From UBA3537 sp964219345 (GTDB taxonomy: Bacteria; Bacteroidota; Bacteroidia; Flavobacteriales; Flavobacteriaceae): 64,000 bases of DNA. Made by a program: the position numbers and the translations under genes. Location of the stretch: the NCBI GenBank assembly GCA_964219345.1, contig CAXPPN010000032.1:1-64000 (forward strand). The letters run 5' to 3'. The notes beneath the pieces are model-generated. The model saw only the letters and a program-made list of their open reading frames with translations. It did not search any database and was not told the origin of the DNA. Shown here in pieces: positions 1 through 9,149 of this stretch; the first letter of the stretch is position 1; each line of letters starts with the position of its first letter.

Positions 1-401
1 GTCGACACACTGACTAAAGTAAGATCAGAGGGTGGTAAACAATCAGGGCAATTACCTGTTCCAGCGTCATCTTGATCGCCAGTTGTAGGGTTAGATCCAG
101 AACCGATTTCTATACCTTCGCCATCAGTAACTGTCCAAGAAATTTCACTTGGATAAGATCCATCATCTGTCCAAGAGAGTACTATAGTGTCTCCTGTTGA
201 AGCATCAAAATCAACAGAACCTTCATCTAAACCACTTCCAAGAGTAGCAGTAGCTACAGAGGTTCCATTAACTAAAATTTCAGCAGAAGCTCCATTCCAT
301 CCGTCACCCCATGAATCAAACATATTAAGAGTATGAGTACATTGTCCAAAAGAATAAACAGAAAATAGTAGGCACAAAAGTGCAGTAGTAATATTTTTCA
401 T
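1..401 (-). CDS. Secreted surface protein, N-terminal part (C-terminus lost at window edge)
   Basis: The gene starts at ATG 401 and runs off the left edge, so only about 133 residues are visible. It opens with a Sec signal peptide (MKNITTALLCLLFSVYSFGQ). A domain of the CTHTLNMFDSWGDGWNGA type follows, often seen in large Bacteroidota secreted proteins, and then PPSDLTLVSVS, which looks like the start of a fibronectin type III repeat. It is probably a T9SS-exported or surface protein, but the C-terminal sorting domain that would prove this is outside the window. It is divergent from hflX; a weak TATCTTTA lies on the minus strand at 420-427. The specific function is unknown. Confidence 0.7.
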   Translation of the reverse strand, partial: MKNITTALLCLLFSVYSFGQCTHTLNMFDSWGDGWNGASAEILVNGTSVATATLGSGLDEGSVDFDASTGDTIVLSWTDDGSYPSEISWTVTDGEGIEIGSGSNPTTGDQDDAGTGNCPDCLPPSDLTLVSVS

Positions 402-558
402 TTTGTAAATTGGTTAATTTAAAGATATGAATTTAGTTAAATCAAAATAAAAATTAATCTTTAAGGATAAGAAATAGATAAAACGCGTAAAATATCGATA
501 AAACACAATTGTTTTTTCTTTTCACTTAAAATATTCTTATAGTCTCTTTAATAATTTT

Positions 559-566
559 TAATTTTG
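559..566 (+). promoter_or_regulatory. Bacteroidota -7 box of hflX (TAATTTTG)
   Basis: TAATTTTG matches the Bacteroidota -7 consensus TAnnTTTG and ends 8 nt before the hflX ATG, so the transcript would be nearly leaderless. No TTG -33 element was found at the usual spacing. Confidence 0.5.
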
Positions 567-574
567 CAGCCATT

Positions 575-1786
575 ATGATTGAAAAAGTAAATGTAAATTT
601 TGAGAAAGCAGTGCTCATTGGTGTAATCACAAAAACACAGAATGAAGAGCAATCCAAAGAGTACTTAGACGAACTGGAATTTTTGACATACACCGCTGGA
701 GGGGAGGTTGTAAAACGGTTTACTCAAAAAATGGAAATGCCTAATCCCAAAACATTTATTGGATCTGGGAAAATGAAAAATTTACAAGAATTCATAAAAG
801 AAAATGAAATAGGAACTGCTATTTTTGATGATGAATTATCTGCTGCTCAAGAAAGAAATATTAGTAAAATCTTAAATTGCAAAGTCTTAGATCGCACAAA
901 TCTGATTCTCGATATTTTTGCTCAACGCGCACAGACAAGTTATGCAAGAACACAAGTAGAACTAGCACAATGTCAGTATTTGTTACCTCGTCTTAAGGGA
1001 ATGTGGACGCATCTTGAACGTCAAAAAGGAGGAATTGGTATGCGTGGACCTGGTGAAACTGAAATTGAAACGGACAGACGTATTGTTCGAGAAAAGATAG
1101 CCTTACTCAAAGAAAAGATTAAAAAAATTGATAAACAAATGTCTGTCCAGCGAAGCAATCGTGGTGCGCTTGTTCGTGTGGCACTGGTAGGGTACACCAA
1201 CGTTGGAAAGTCTACACTTATGAATGTTATTAGTAAATCTGATGTATTTGCCGAAAATAAATTATTTGCAACACTAGATACAACGGTCAGAAAAGTTGTA
1301 GTAAAAAACTTGCCATTTTTGATGAGTGATACTGTAGGGTTTATCCGAAAACTACCAACGGAATTGGTCGACTCATTTAAAAGCACTCTCGATGAAGTTA
1401 GAGAATCGGACTTATTGCTTCATGTGGTTGATATTTCTCATCCTAGCTTTGAAGAGCATATAGAATCTGTAAATAAAATTTTAGAGGAAATACAGGCTCT
1501 AGACAAACCTACACTTATGGTGTTCAACAAAATTGACGCCTACAGTCCAGAACCTTATGATGAAACAGATTTGATAGTTTCACGATCTAAAGCCCACTAT
1601 TCATTAGAAGAATGGAAATCAACTTGGATGTCAAAACTTGGAGGTAATTCATTATTTATTTCGGCAATCAACAAAGAAAATTTAGAAGGTTTTAGAGCAC
1701 GAGTGTACAATGAAGTTAGAAAGATTCACATTCAGCGCTTTCCATACAATCATTTTCTTTATCCAGATTATGAAGAAGAATCTTAA
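575..1786 (+). CDS. hflX: Ribosome-associated GTPase HflX
   Basis: This 403-residue GTPase of the OBG-HflX group binds the 50S subunit; in other bacteria HflX splits or rescues stalled ribosomes. The N-terminal HflX domain (about residues 1-195) includes the glycine-rich RGPGETEIETDRR segment. The G domain follows: G1 GYTNVGKST near residue 207, G3 DTVGF near 252 and G4 NKID near 317. Length is normal for the family. It is a single-gene unit convergent with the SUF operon, and its stop codon lies inside a perfect A/T-rich inverted repeat. The TAATTTTG box is very close to the ATG. Confidence 0.95.
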   Translation: MIEKVNVNFEKAVLIGVITKTQNEEQSKEYLDELEFLTYTAGGEVVKRFTQKMEMPNPKTFIGSGKMKNLQEFIKENEIGTAIFDDELSAAQERNISKILNCKVLDRTNLILDIFAQRAQTSYARTQVELAQCQYLLPRLKGMWTHLERQKGGIGMRGPGETEIETDRRIVREKIALLKEKIKKIDKQMSVQRSNRGALVRVALVGYTNVGKSTLMNVISKSDVFAENKLFATLDTTVRKVVVKNLPFLMSDTVGFIRKLPTELVDSFKSTLDEVRESDLLLHVVDISHPSFEEHIESVNKILEEIQALDKPTLMVFNKIDAYSPEPYDETDLIVSRSKAHYSLEEWKSTWMSKLGGNSLFISAINKENLEGFRARVYNEVRKIHIQRFPYNHFLYPDYEEES

Positions 1787-1803
1787 AAAAACAATTTTTA
1801 AGA
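1781..1803. terminator. Bidirectional hairpin between hflX and the SUF operon
   Basis: TCTTAAAAA-AACAA-TTTTTAAGA is a perfect 9-bp inverted repeat between two convergent genes. It starts in the last sense codon of hflX. A- and T-runs on both arms suit termination in both directions, although the stem is A/T-rich and weak. Confidence 0.45.
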
Positions 1804-1811
1804 ATCGAGGT

Positions 1812-2315
1812 TTATTTGTTTTTATAAAGTGGAACAGAGGAGCATGCTTCGCCATACATTATAGATTTTGCCACCTCTTGAAGTTTTTCGATAATCAGTA
1901 AATATGCATTTTGAGGTACTGGTTTGTTAGAGCATCCTTTAACAATAACGGGTTTGTCTTTGCAATAAGACAAGTCTAAACCGTCTATAATGGGAGTATA
2001 CAATACCGTTTCTAGAGTTTCTAAAGTTCCTACAATTACTGTTTTCGCAATACCATGCATGTGCGTTTGAATGAGCATAAATGCCCATGCAGGAATAATG
2101 GCTTCGGAGCTGCAATGCAATGCCACATGATGATCTTTAAATTGTTGCCAGTCAAAATTTAAAAGGGTATTTCGAAATTCTTTTTCCTTTATAATAAGCC
2201 CTTCATAAAGCCAATCCTTAATGTCTAAAAGAGTTCGTGTGCCTGTAGGGTAGAAATCTTCCAAGTCTATTGTGATTAGACTACTTTTTGCTATACGATT
2301 AACAATTTCCCCCAT
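1812..2315 (-). CDS. DUF2480 family protein
   Basis: The 167-residue soluble protein matches, from memory, the DUF2480 family that recurs beside SUF genes in Bacteroidota. It has no signal peptide and no membrane segment. Cysteines are scattered (LHCSSE, SYCKDK, KGCSNK, EACSS), but no recognised cofactor motif is visible. It is the last gene of the SUF operon, three bases after sufT. Its place suggests a role in Fe-S assembly or its regulation, but this is inference from context only. Confidence 0.75.
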   Translation of the reverse strand: MGEIVNRIAKSSLITIDLEDFYPTGTRTLLDIKDWLYEGLIIKEKEFRNTLLNFDWQQFKDHHVALHCSSEAIIPAWAFMLIQTHMHGIAKTVIVGTLETLETVLYTPIIDGLDLSYCKDKPVIVKGCSNKPVPQNAYLLIIEKLQEVAKSIMYGEACSSVPLYKNK

Positions 2316-2318
2316 TTT

Positions 2319-2645
2319 TTATAGCATTCCGAGTTCGAGTTTTGCTTCTTCACTCATTAAATCCTGAGACCATGGCGGGTCAAAAGTAATCTCAACTTCG
2401 GCGTCTTTTACCTCGTCCAAAGATTTTACTTTTTCTTCAACTTCAAGTGGAAGTGTTTCTGCCACTGGGCAATTGGGTGTGGTGAGTGTCATCAAAATTT
2501 TTACTTCATAATCTTCATTGACAAACACGTCATAAATCAGTCCTAGCTCATAAATATCAACTGGAATTTCGGGATCAAAAATTGTTTTTAGAACTCTAAC
2601 AATCTTTTCGCCCAATGCATTTACATCTATATTAGATTCACTCAT
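2319..2645 (-). CDS. sufT: SUF system protein SufT (MIP18/DUF59 domain)
   Basis: This 108-residue single-domain protein belongs to the MIP18/DUF59 family, which helps mature Fe-S proteins. Family features are the DPEIPVDIYELGLIYDV block near residues 24-40 and TTPNCPVAETLP near residues 56-67, with the conserved Cys at about 59. It lies 2 bases after sufE and 3 bases before the DUF2480 gene, within the SUF operon. It probably assists transfer of assembled clusters to apoproteins. Confidence 0.85.
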   Translation of the reverse strand: MSESNIDVNALGEKIVRVLKTIFDPEIPVDIYELGLIYDVFVNEDYEVKILMTLTTPNCPVAETLPLEVEEKVKSLDEVKDAEVEITFDPPWSQDLMSEEAKLELGML

Positions 2646-2647
2646 AA

Positions 2648-3067
2648 TTATTGCTGTGTTTGATATGCCAGAGCATACATTTTTATTTGTTTAATCATAC
2701 TTACCAATCCATTTGCTCTTGTAGGGGATAGGTGTTCCTTGAGGCCAATAGCATCAATAAAATCGGTATTGGCAGATAAAATCTCTTGTGGACTTTGGTT
2801 GGAAAACACACGGACTAAAATAGCAACAATACCTTTTGTAATGATGGCATCACTATCGGCTGAAAAAATAACTTTATCATTTTTAAATTCCGAATGAAGC
2901 CATACTTTACTTTGACATCCTTTAATAATATTTTCATCAGTTTTGTATTTAGCGTCAATCAATGGGAGTGATTTTCCTAATTCAATCATATACTCATAGC
3001 GTTCCATCCAATCATCAAACATGGAAAACTCATCTATCAGTTCATTTTGTATGGTTTCTATTTTCAT
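2648..3067 (-). CDS. sufE: Cysteine desulfuration protein SufE
   Basis: SufE accepts persulfide sulfur from SufS and passes it to the SufBCD scaffold. At 139 residues it has normal length. The acceptor cysteine is C51 in the family motif IIKGCQSKVWLH. It lies downstream of sufS, separated from it by a small exported protein gene. Confidence 0.93.
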   Translation of the reverse strand: MKIETIQNELIDEFSMFDDWMERYEYMIELGKSLPLIDAKYKTDENIIKGCQSKVWLHSEFKNDKVIFSADSDAIITKGIVAILVRVFSNQSPQEILSANTDFIDAIGLKEHLSPTRANGLVSMIKQIKMYALAYQTQQ

Positions 3068-3085
3068 ACTTCAAAAATATGACTA

Positions 3086-3538
3086 TCAATCATTTTCTAA
3101 ACTTAAATATAGTAAATGATTAACAAGTGGTTTGATTTCTTTCGGGGGATTTCCATGGTCAAACCCTCTCGATTTGAAAGTGGTATTGTTGATGATTAAT
3201 GTTAATTCTGCATATTGTGCTGCATCTCCAAAGCGTAAATCTGATGGAGCTTCAAATTTTTCAAACCCAACTAAGTCAATTTTTGTGAGCAGTTCAAGAC
3301 ATTTGGCCCAATCTATCGGCGTCATCTCTTTTTCAGTAAATTCCTTTTTTTGATAATCCAGGTATCTAAGAATTTTATCTTCTTTTATATGATATTCTTT
3401 ATAAAAGCCTCGTGTATAATGTATATAAATAAAAACAGCTTTTTTATTTTCTGTGATTTTTTCAGAGCTCTTTATTCTTTTTGACGCACACTGTGTATTT
3501 ACAAGAGCAAAACAAATAAGAGAAAACAAAAATTTCAT
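3086..3538 (-). CDS. Small exported protein inside the SUF operon, function unknown
   Basis: The start is taken at ATG 3538, giving 150 residues; an in-frame TTG at 3544 would add two. The N-terminus (MKFLFSLICFALVNTQCAS) is a signal peptide. The Cys could be a lipidation site, but TQC is a poor lipobox, so a periplasmic location is equally likely. The rest is a compact mixed alpha/beta domain with no motif I recognise. It sits between sufS and sufE, about 18 bases from sufE and 15 from sufS, so it should be co-expressed with the Fe-S machinery although it is exported. I cannot assign a function. Confidence 0.75.
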   Translation of the reverse strand: MKFLFSLICFALVNTQCASKRIKSSEKITENKKAVFIYIHYTRGFYKEYHIKEDKILRYLDYQKKEFTEKEMTPIDWAKCLELLTKIDLVGFEKFEAPSDLRFGDAAQYAELTLIINNTTFKSRGFDHGNPPKEIKPLVNHLLYLSLEND

Positions 3539-3553
3539 AAGCAAATTTTAAAA

Positions 3554-4792
3554 TTATCCGAGCATCATTTTGGCTTTTCTCAGGGCTTCAACCAAGCGAT
3601 CTATTTCTTCTTTGGTGTTATAAAAAGAGAAAGATACACGTGCAGTTCCCGAAATTCCATAAAAATCCATTATAGGCTGTGCACAGTGCTGTCCTGTTCT
3701 TATGGCGATTCCCAATTTATCAATAATTGTACCTATATCATAGGCATGAATATTTTCAATATTAAATGAAATAACAGAGGTTTTCTGTTTTGAGTTTCCA
3801 TAAATTTTTAAACCTTCTATTACCAATAATTGTTCAGTGGCATACTCTAATAGTTCATTTTCATAATCAGCAATAGTGTCAAATCCGATGGCATTCATGT
3901 AATTTATGGCTGCGCCAAATGCAATGCCACCACAAATATTTGGAGTCCCAGCTTCAAATTTATGTGGAAGATCGGCATAGATGGTTTTTTCAAATGTGAC
4001 TTCTGAAATCATTTCTCCACCACCTTGATATGGGGGTAATTTTTTTAACCATTGTTCTTTTGCATAAATCATACCAACACCTGTTGGACCACACATTTTG
4101 TGTGCAGAGGTTACATAAAAATCTACATCCAATTCTTGTACATCAGGCTTAATGTGTGGACAGGCTTGTGCGCCATCTATTAGAACAGCTGCACCTACAT
4201 TGTGAGATTTTTCAATGATTGTTTTAATGGGATTAATCGTACCTAATGCATTTGAAATATGATTCACAAACACCAATTTTGGATTCAATTTTAGTAATGC
4301 TTCAAATTGATTCATATCCAATTCTCCTTCATTGGTCATAGGAATAACCTTTAGCATTGCCTCTGTTTTTTCGCAAAGCATTTGCCAAGGAACAATATTA
4401 CTATGATGCTCTAAAGCAGAAACTAAAATAACATCATCTTTTTTTAGAATAGCGCCAAAACCATGTGCTACTAAATTGATGCTATGGGTGGTTCCAGAAG
4501 TGAAAATAATTTCGTGAGCAAATTTTGCATTAAAATGCTTTTGAATCGTTTGACGTGCTTCTTCATAACGATCTGTTGCCTCTTGACTCAATTGATGAAC
4601 ACCTCTATGAATATTAGCATTATAATTACTGTAGTAATCTGCAATAACATCGATAACCTGTTGTGGTGTTTGAGACGTTGCTGCATTATCAAAATACACC
4701 AAAGGTTTACCATTTACTTTTCGGTTGAGAATAGGAAAATCTTTCCGAATTTTATAAACATCAAATGTTGTATTTTGAGTAGTATTTTTCAT
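3554..4792 (-). CDS. sufS: Cysteine desulfurase SufS
   Basis: This PLP enzyme removes sulfur from L-cysteine to supply Fe-S assembly (NifS-like class II). Length is 412 residues. The PLP lysine is K232 in TSAHKMCGPTGVG, and the catalytic cysteine is C370 in RTGQHCAQP. The N-terminal YFDNAATSQTP block is typical. The start codon shares one base with the sufD stop (TAATG), which suggests translational coupling. Confidence 0.96.
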   Translation of the reverse strand: MKNTTQNTTFDVYKIRKDFPILNRKVNGKPLVYFDNAATSQTPQQVIDVIADYYSNYNANIHRGVHQLSQEATDRYEEARQTIQKHFNAKFAHEIIFTSGTTHSINLVAHGFGAILKKDDVILVSALEHHSNIVPWQMLCEKTEAMLKVIPMTNEGELDMNQFEALLKLNPKLVFVNHISNALGTINPIKTIIEKSHNVGAAVLIDGAQACPHIKPDVQELDVDFYVTSAHKMCGPTGVGMIYAKEQWLKKLPPYQGGGEMISEVTFEKTIYADLPHKFEAGTPNICGGIAFGAAINYMNAIGFDTIADYENELLEYATEQLLVIEGLKIYGNSKQKTSVISFNIENIHAYDIGTIIDKLGIAIRTGQHCAQPIMDFYGISGTARVSFSFYNTKEEIDRLVEALRKAKMMLG

Positions 4793-6108
4793 TATAAATC
4801 AAATCCAATATTTACTCCTAATTTATTAGCAATCAACTTATTAATTCGTTTTTTAAGTTGTGGAATTTTTACACTTTCGAGTACATTATTAGCAAATGCA
4901 TACATCAACAATGCTCGAGCTTCTTTTTCTGGAATACCTCTTGCGCGTAAATAAAACATAGCACCTTCGTCCAATTGTCCAATAGTACATCCATGAGAAC
5001 ATTTTACATCATCAGCAAAGATTTCGAGCTGAGGTTTTGTATTGATGGTTGCTTTATCATTAACCAATAAATTATTGTTGGCTTGAAAAGCATTTGTTTT
5101 TTGCGCTTCTTTTTCTACAACAACTTTGCCATTAAAAACACCTACTGCACTATCCCCAAAAATACCTTTGTAGTCTTGATGACTTTCGCAATTTGGCTCA
5201 ATATGATGGACAAGGGTGTTGTGATCTACATGCTGTTTATTACCAACTATAGTAACTCCTTTTAGAGTTGAGTTAATGTGTTCTCCGTTTTGGAAAAAGC
5301 TAAGATTGTTCCTTGTCAGTTTTCCTCCAAAACTAAAGGTGTGAACAGAAACATCACTTTCTTGATGTTGATCAATAAAGGTGTTATCAATCAAAGATGC
5401 TTTTGCTTTGTCATTTTGCACTTTGTAATAGTCAACCATAGCACGTTTTGCCGCAAAAATTTCGGTAACACTATTGGTTAGTGTAGGATGTTCTGTTAAA
5501 CTTTGATGACGTTCTATAATCTGAACTTGAGCATTTTCATCAACAACTATTAAATTTCTGGGTTGGAGTAATAATGAGGGCTCCACTCCTGTTGAAAAAT
5601 GAATGATTTGTATTGGTCTTTCAGCAAGTTTATTCTTTTTAATATGAATATACGCCCCCTCAGAACAAAATGCAGTATTGAGTGCATTCAGCCCATTTTT
5701 TGAAGCAATTTTATTAAAATAATTTTCAATTATTGGCTGATATTTAGATTTGCTCATTACTGCAGACATCAAACAAACATCAATTCCTTCGTGAGTTGTT
5801 TTTGATAAATGTGAGGCATACTTTCCATCAATAAAAATAATTTTATAACTATCGATATCGTGGATAAAATATTGCTGAATGTCTTTGTATTCTATGGTGT
5901 TTTCAGCCTTTGGAAAAATGCTATAATCTTCTTTTAAGATTTTATTTAATGAGGTATATTTCCAAGCTTCGTTTTTTTTGGTAGGAAAACCTTCATTTTC
6001 AAAAATTTTAATCGCCTCACCACGTAATTCATTGATAAAGGAATTGTCTATTGAATTTTGATTTTCAAAAGCAATAAATGACGATAAAAGTTTTTCTTTT
6101 AATTCCAT
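4792..6108 (-). CDS. sufD: Fe-S cluster assembly protein SufD
   Basis: This 438-residue SufB/SufD-family protein partners SufB and the ATPase SufC in the SufBC2D scaffold. The C-terminal family block is clear: VKCSHGCTIGQLDEGAMFYL near residues 367-386, followed by RARGIPEKEARALL. It lies between sufC (10 bases away) and sufS (1-base overlap). Confidence 0.94.
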   Translation of the reverse strand: MELKEKLLSSFIAFENQNSIDNSFINELRGEAIKIFENEGFPTKKNEAWKYTSLNKILKEDYSIFPKAENTIEYKDIQQYFIHDIDSYKIIFIDGKYASHLSKTTHEGIDVCLMSAVMSKSKYQPIIENYFNKIASKNGLNALNTAFCSEGAYIHIKKNKLAERPIQIIHFSTGVEPSLLLQPRNLIVVDENAQVQIIERHQSLTEHPTLTNSVTEIFAAKRAMVDYYKVQNDKAKASLIDNTFIDQHQESDVSVHTFSFGGKLTRNNLSFFQNGEHINSTLKGVTIVGNKQHVDHNTLVHHIEPNCESHQDYKGIFGDSAVGVFNGKVVVEKEAQKTNAFQANNNLLVNDKATINTKPQLEIFADDVKCSHGCTIGQLDEGAMFYLRARGIPEKEARALLMYAFANNVLESVKIPQLKKRINKLIANKLGVNIGFDL

Positions 6109-6118
6109 AAATTACATT

Positions 6119-6877
6119 TTAGGCGTTTTGATTCGCCTCTTGTTTGATCCAATCGTATCCTTTTTCTTCTAATTCAAAGGCCAATTCTTTTCCTCCAGAT
6201 TTTACAATTTTACCATTATAAAGAACGTGTACATAATCTGGAACAATATAGTCTAACAGTCTTTGGTAGTGTGTAATGACTAGAGTGGCATTGTCTTTAG
6301 TTTTTAATTTGTTAACACCATTTGCAACAATTCTTAGTGCATCAATATCCAATCCCGAATCGGTTTCGTCCAAAATGGCAAGTTTTGGTTCAAGCATGGC
6401 CATTTGAAAGATTTCATTTCGTTTTTTTTCACCTCCTGAAAATCCCTCGTTTAGAGACCTAGAAAGGAATTTTCTGTCAATTTCTAAAAGTTCAGATTTT
6501 TCACGAATACGCTTTAACATTTCGCTGGCAGGCATGTCATCCAATCCTTTTGCCTTTCGTGTTTCGTTCAACGCAGTTTTGATGAAATTTGTTACCGTTA
6601 CACCTGGAATTTCTACAGGATATTGAAATGATAAAAATATACCTTTATGTGCTCGTTCTTCTACACTCAATTCACTAATGTCTTCCCCTTCAAAAAGAAT
6701 AGAACCTTTTCCAATTTCGTAGTCTTCTTTTCCTGCAATGACTGATGCAAGTGTACTTTTGCCGGAGCCATTTGGCCCCATTATGGCATGCACTTCACCT
6801 GGTTTTATGTCCAAGTTGATTCCTTTTAAAATAGACTTTTCATCTATGTGAGCGTGGATGTTATTTATTTTTAACAT
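6119..6877 (-). CDS. sufC: Fe-S cluster assembly ATPase SufC
   Basis: This 252-residue cytosolic ABC-type ATPase drives the SufBCD scaffold. Walker A is GPNGSGKST at 34-42, the signature is FSGGEKKR at 146-153 and Walker B is LAILDE at 166-171, followed by TDSGLD as usual in SufC. It is encoded two bases after the small lipoprotein gene and just before sufD. Confidence 0.96.
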   Translation of the reverse strand: MLKINNIHAHIDEKSILKGINLDIKPGEVHAIMGPNGSGKSTLASVIAGKEDYEIGKGSILFEGEDISELSVEERAHKGIFLSFQYPVEIPGVTVTNFIKTALNETRKAKGLDDMPASEMLKRIREKSELLEIDRKFLSRSLNEGFSGGEKKRNEIFQMAMLEPKLAILDETDSGLDIDALRIVANGVNKLKTKDNATLVITHYQRLLDYIVPDYVHVLYNGKIVKSGGKELAFELEEKGYDWIKQEANQNA

Positions 6878-6879
6878 AA

Positions 6880-7233
6880 TTATTCTGTTCCTAGAATTAA
6901 GGTATTTTTTGCTTGTTTTTTGGGTAAAACGGATATAATTTCTTTGATATCAAATTTCTTCTCCCACTTTATTTTTTCATCTTCCTCAGTAGAAATTTTT
7001 CCTTTGAGTTCTACATAAATTATTTCTGAAGCCTTTGCTTTAAGTGCTTTTGCTTTTTCATTCAATTCTAGAGTTTTTTCATTCATGTAAACACCATAAA
7101 TTTCTTCTTTGGTTTGCAATACTGCAGCATCCTCAAAAAATACATAACTACCTTTAATCGTTGATAGCTGCTCGGAATTGTTTTTACATCCAAAACAAAA
7201 CATGAACAATATTAAAAAAACTAGTTTTCTCAT
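6880..7233 (-). CDS. Small lipoprotein between sufB and sufC, function unknown
   Basis: The ORF is open from 7263, but ATG 7233 is preferred: it puts the signal peptide (MRKLVFLILFMFCFGC) at the very start and avoids overlap with sufB. The product is 117 residues, with lipidation expected at the Cys of CFGC. The mature part is lysine/glutamate-rich and resembles no family I know. It is read with the SUF genes even though its product is outside the cytoplasm. No function can be given. Confidence 0.75.
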   Translation of the reverse strand: MRKLVFLILFMFCFGCKNNSEQLSTIKGSYVFFEDAAVLQTKEEIYGVYMNEKTLELNEKAKALKAKASEIIYVELKGKISTEEDEKIKWEKKFDIKEIISVLPKKQAKNTLILGTE

Positions 7234-7243
7234 TTTATAAAAT

Positions 7244-8692
7244 TTACCCAACAGAGCCTTCAAGGCTTATTTCTAATAATTTTTGTGCTTCAACTGCAAA
7301 TTCCATTGGAAGTTTATTTAAAACATCTTTACTAAATCCATTGACAATTAGTGCAATAGCTTTTTCGGTTTCAATACCTCTTTGGTTACAGTAGAAAATC
7401 TGATCTTCACCGATTTTACTTGTTGTGGCTTCGTGTTCAATTTGGGCGGTTTTATTTTTGGCTTCAATGTATGGAAATGTGTGTGCGCCACATTCATTTC
7501 CCATCAACAAACTATCACATTGAGAAAAGTTTCGAGCATTTTCTGCTCGAGAACTGACTTGAACCAATCCTCTGTAACTGTTTTGAGATTTTCCAGCAGA
7601 AATACCTTTACTAATTATGGTTGATTTTGTGTTTTTTCCCAAATGAATCATTTTGGTTCCTGTATCGGCTTGTTGATAGTTATTGGTTACGGCAATTGAA
7701 TAAAATTCTCCAACAGAGTTGTCACCTTTCAATACACAAGAAGGATATTTCCATGTTACGGCACTACCTGTTTCTACTTGTGTCCAAGAAATTTTTGCAT
7801 TTTTTTCGCAAAGCCCTCGTTTGGTTACAAAATTGTAAACACCACCTTTGCCTTCAGCATTACCGGGGTACCAATTTTGAACCGTAGAATATTTAATTTC
7901 TGCATCATCTAATGCAATAAGTTCTACTACTGCGGCATGGAGCTGATTTTCATCTCTACTTGGTGCAGTACAACCCTCCAAATAACTTACATAACTGCCT
8001 TCGTCAGCCACAACCAATGTGCGTTCAAATTGGCCTGTTCCTGCTTGATTTATTCTAAAGTATGTCGATAATTCCATGGGACAACGTACGCCTTTTGGAA
8101 TATAGCAAAAACTTCCATCACTAAAAACGGCACTATTAAGTGCTGCATAATAGTTATCTGTTTTTGGAACAACTGTTCCAATGTGTTTTCTAACTAATTC
8201 AGGGTGTTCTTTAATGGCTTCTGAAATACTCATAAAGATGATGCCTTTTTCAGACAATGTTTTTTTGAAAGTTGTAGCAACAGATACAGAGTCAACAACA
8301 ACATCCATGGCAACGCCAGCTAGTTTTTTTTGTTCATCTAAAGAGATCCCTAGCTTTTCAAATGTCGCCAAAAGTTCTGGGTCAACATCATCAATACTAT
8401 CATATTTTGGCTTGCTGTTGGGCGCAGAGTAGTATGAAATTGCTTGAAAATCAGGTTTTTCATATGATACATTGGCCCAGTCGGGCTCTTTCATATCTTT
8501 CCATATTTTAAAGGCATCCAAACGCCACTCGGTCATCCATTCTGGTTCATTTTTTTTCTTTGAAATGGCACGCACAATAGATTCATCAAGACCAACGGGG
8601 AATGTGTCAGATTCTATATCTGTATAGAAACCATACTCGTATTGCTTGGTTTTTAGTTCTTCTCTTAAATCGTCTTCAGTATATTTATTCAT
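7244..8692 (-). CDS. sufB: Fe-S cluster assembly protein SufB
   Basis: The scaffold core of the SufBCD complex, 482 residues, normal length. Recognisable family stretches are FCYIPKGVRCPMELSTYF, LEGCTAPSRDENQLHAA and, near the C-terminus, IEHEATTSKIGEDQIFYC. It follows sufA by 21 bases. Together with sufC and sufD it forms the complete scaffold. Confidence 0.97.
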   Translation of the reverse strand: MNKYTEDDLREELKTKQYEYGFYTDIESDTFPVGLDESIVRAISKKKNEPEWMTEWRLDAFKIWKDMKEPDWANVSYEKPDFQAISYYSAPNSKPKYDSIDDVDPELLATFEKLGISLDEQKKLAGVAMDVVVDSVSVATTFKKTLSEKGIIFMSISEAIKEHPELVRKHIGTVVPKTDNYYAALNSAVFSDGSFCYIPKGVRCPMELSTYFRINQAGTGQFERTLVVADEGSYVSYLEGCTAPSRDENQLHAAVVELIALDDAEIKYSTVQNWYPGNAEGKGGVYNFVTKRGLCEKNAKISWTQVETGSAVTWKYPSCVLKGDNSVGEFYSIAVTNNYQQADTGTKMIHLGKNTKSTIISKGISAGKSQNSYRGLVQVSSRAENARNFSQCDSLLMGNECGAHTFPYIEAKNKTAQIEHEATTSKIGEDQIFYCNQRGIETEKAIALIVNGFSKDVLNKLPMEFAVEAQKLLEISLEGSVG

Positions 8693-8713
8693 ACGAGTTT
8701 AGGTTCATTTTTA

Positions 8714-9043
8714 CTATAGAGAAAATGATTCTCCACAACCACATGTTCGGTTGGCATTTGGGTTATTAAATACAAAACCGCTTCCATTGAGCCCACCAGA
8801 ATAGTCCAAAGTTGTTCCTATTAGATAGAGAAAACTTTTGGTATCAACGATAATTTTGACGCCATTGTCTTCGAAAACTTTATCACTTTCAATTTGCTTA
8901 CGATCAAATTTAAGGTCATAAGATAGACCAGAGCATCCTCCACTTTTTACACCAACACGAACAAAATCTTTTTTAGGGTCAAAACCGTCTTCAAGCATTA
9001 ATGATTGTACTTTATTTTTTGCTATTTCGCTTACCTTTATCAT
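8714..9043 (-). CDS. sufA: Iron-sulfur carrier SufA/IscA family
   Basis: A-type carrier of 109 residues (HesB/IscA fold). The three conserved cysteines are present: C37 in SGGCSGLSY, and C101 and C103 in TCGCGESFSL. First gene of the SUF operon, about 30 bases downstream of a good Bacteroidota promoter. It should carry clusters from SufBCD to targets. Confidence 0.93.
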   Translation of the reverse strand: MIKVSEIAKNKVQSLMLEDGFDPKKDFVRVGVKSGGCSGLSYDLKFDRKQIESDKVFEDNGVKIIVDTKSFLYLIGTTLDYSGGLNGSGFVFNNPNANRTCGCGESFSL

Positions 9044-9076
9044 TACTTCTTATATAGATACTTTCTAAATAGATAG

Positions 9077-9103
9077 CAAATATACAACATAACACCTATA
9101 CAA
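9077..9103 (-). promoter_or_regulatory. Promoter of the SUF operon (TTG-N16-TATATTTG)
   Basis: On the minus strand TTG (9103-9101) is followed after 16 bases by TATATTTG (9084-9077), an exact match to the Bacteroidota consensus, upstream of sufA. No separate operator for an Fe-S or iron sensor was recognised. Confidence 0.65.
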
Positions 9104-9149
9104 TGCTACTTCCTAACATTATATTAGCATATGTATAAATAGGTTTTTG

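Noticed and set aside
4484..4954. 156-codon open frame on the plus strand
   Set aside because: It lies opposite sufS and sufD, both full-length and well recognised; the translated sequence has no family likeness.
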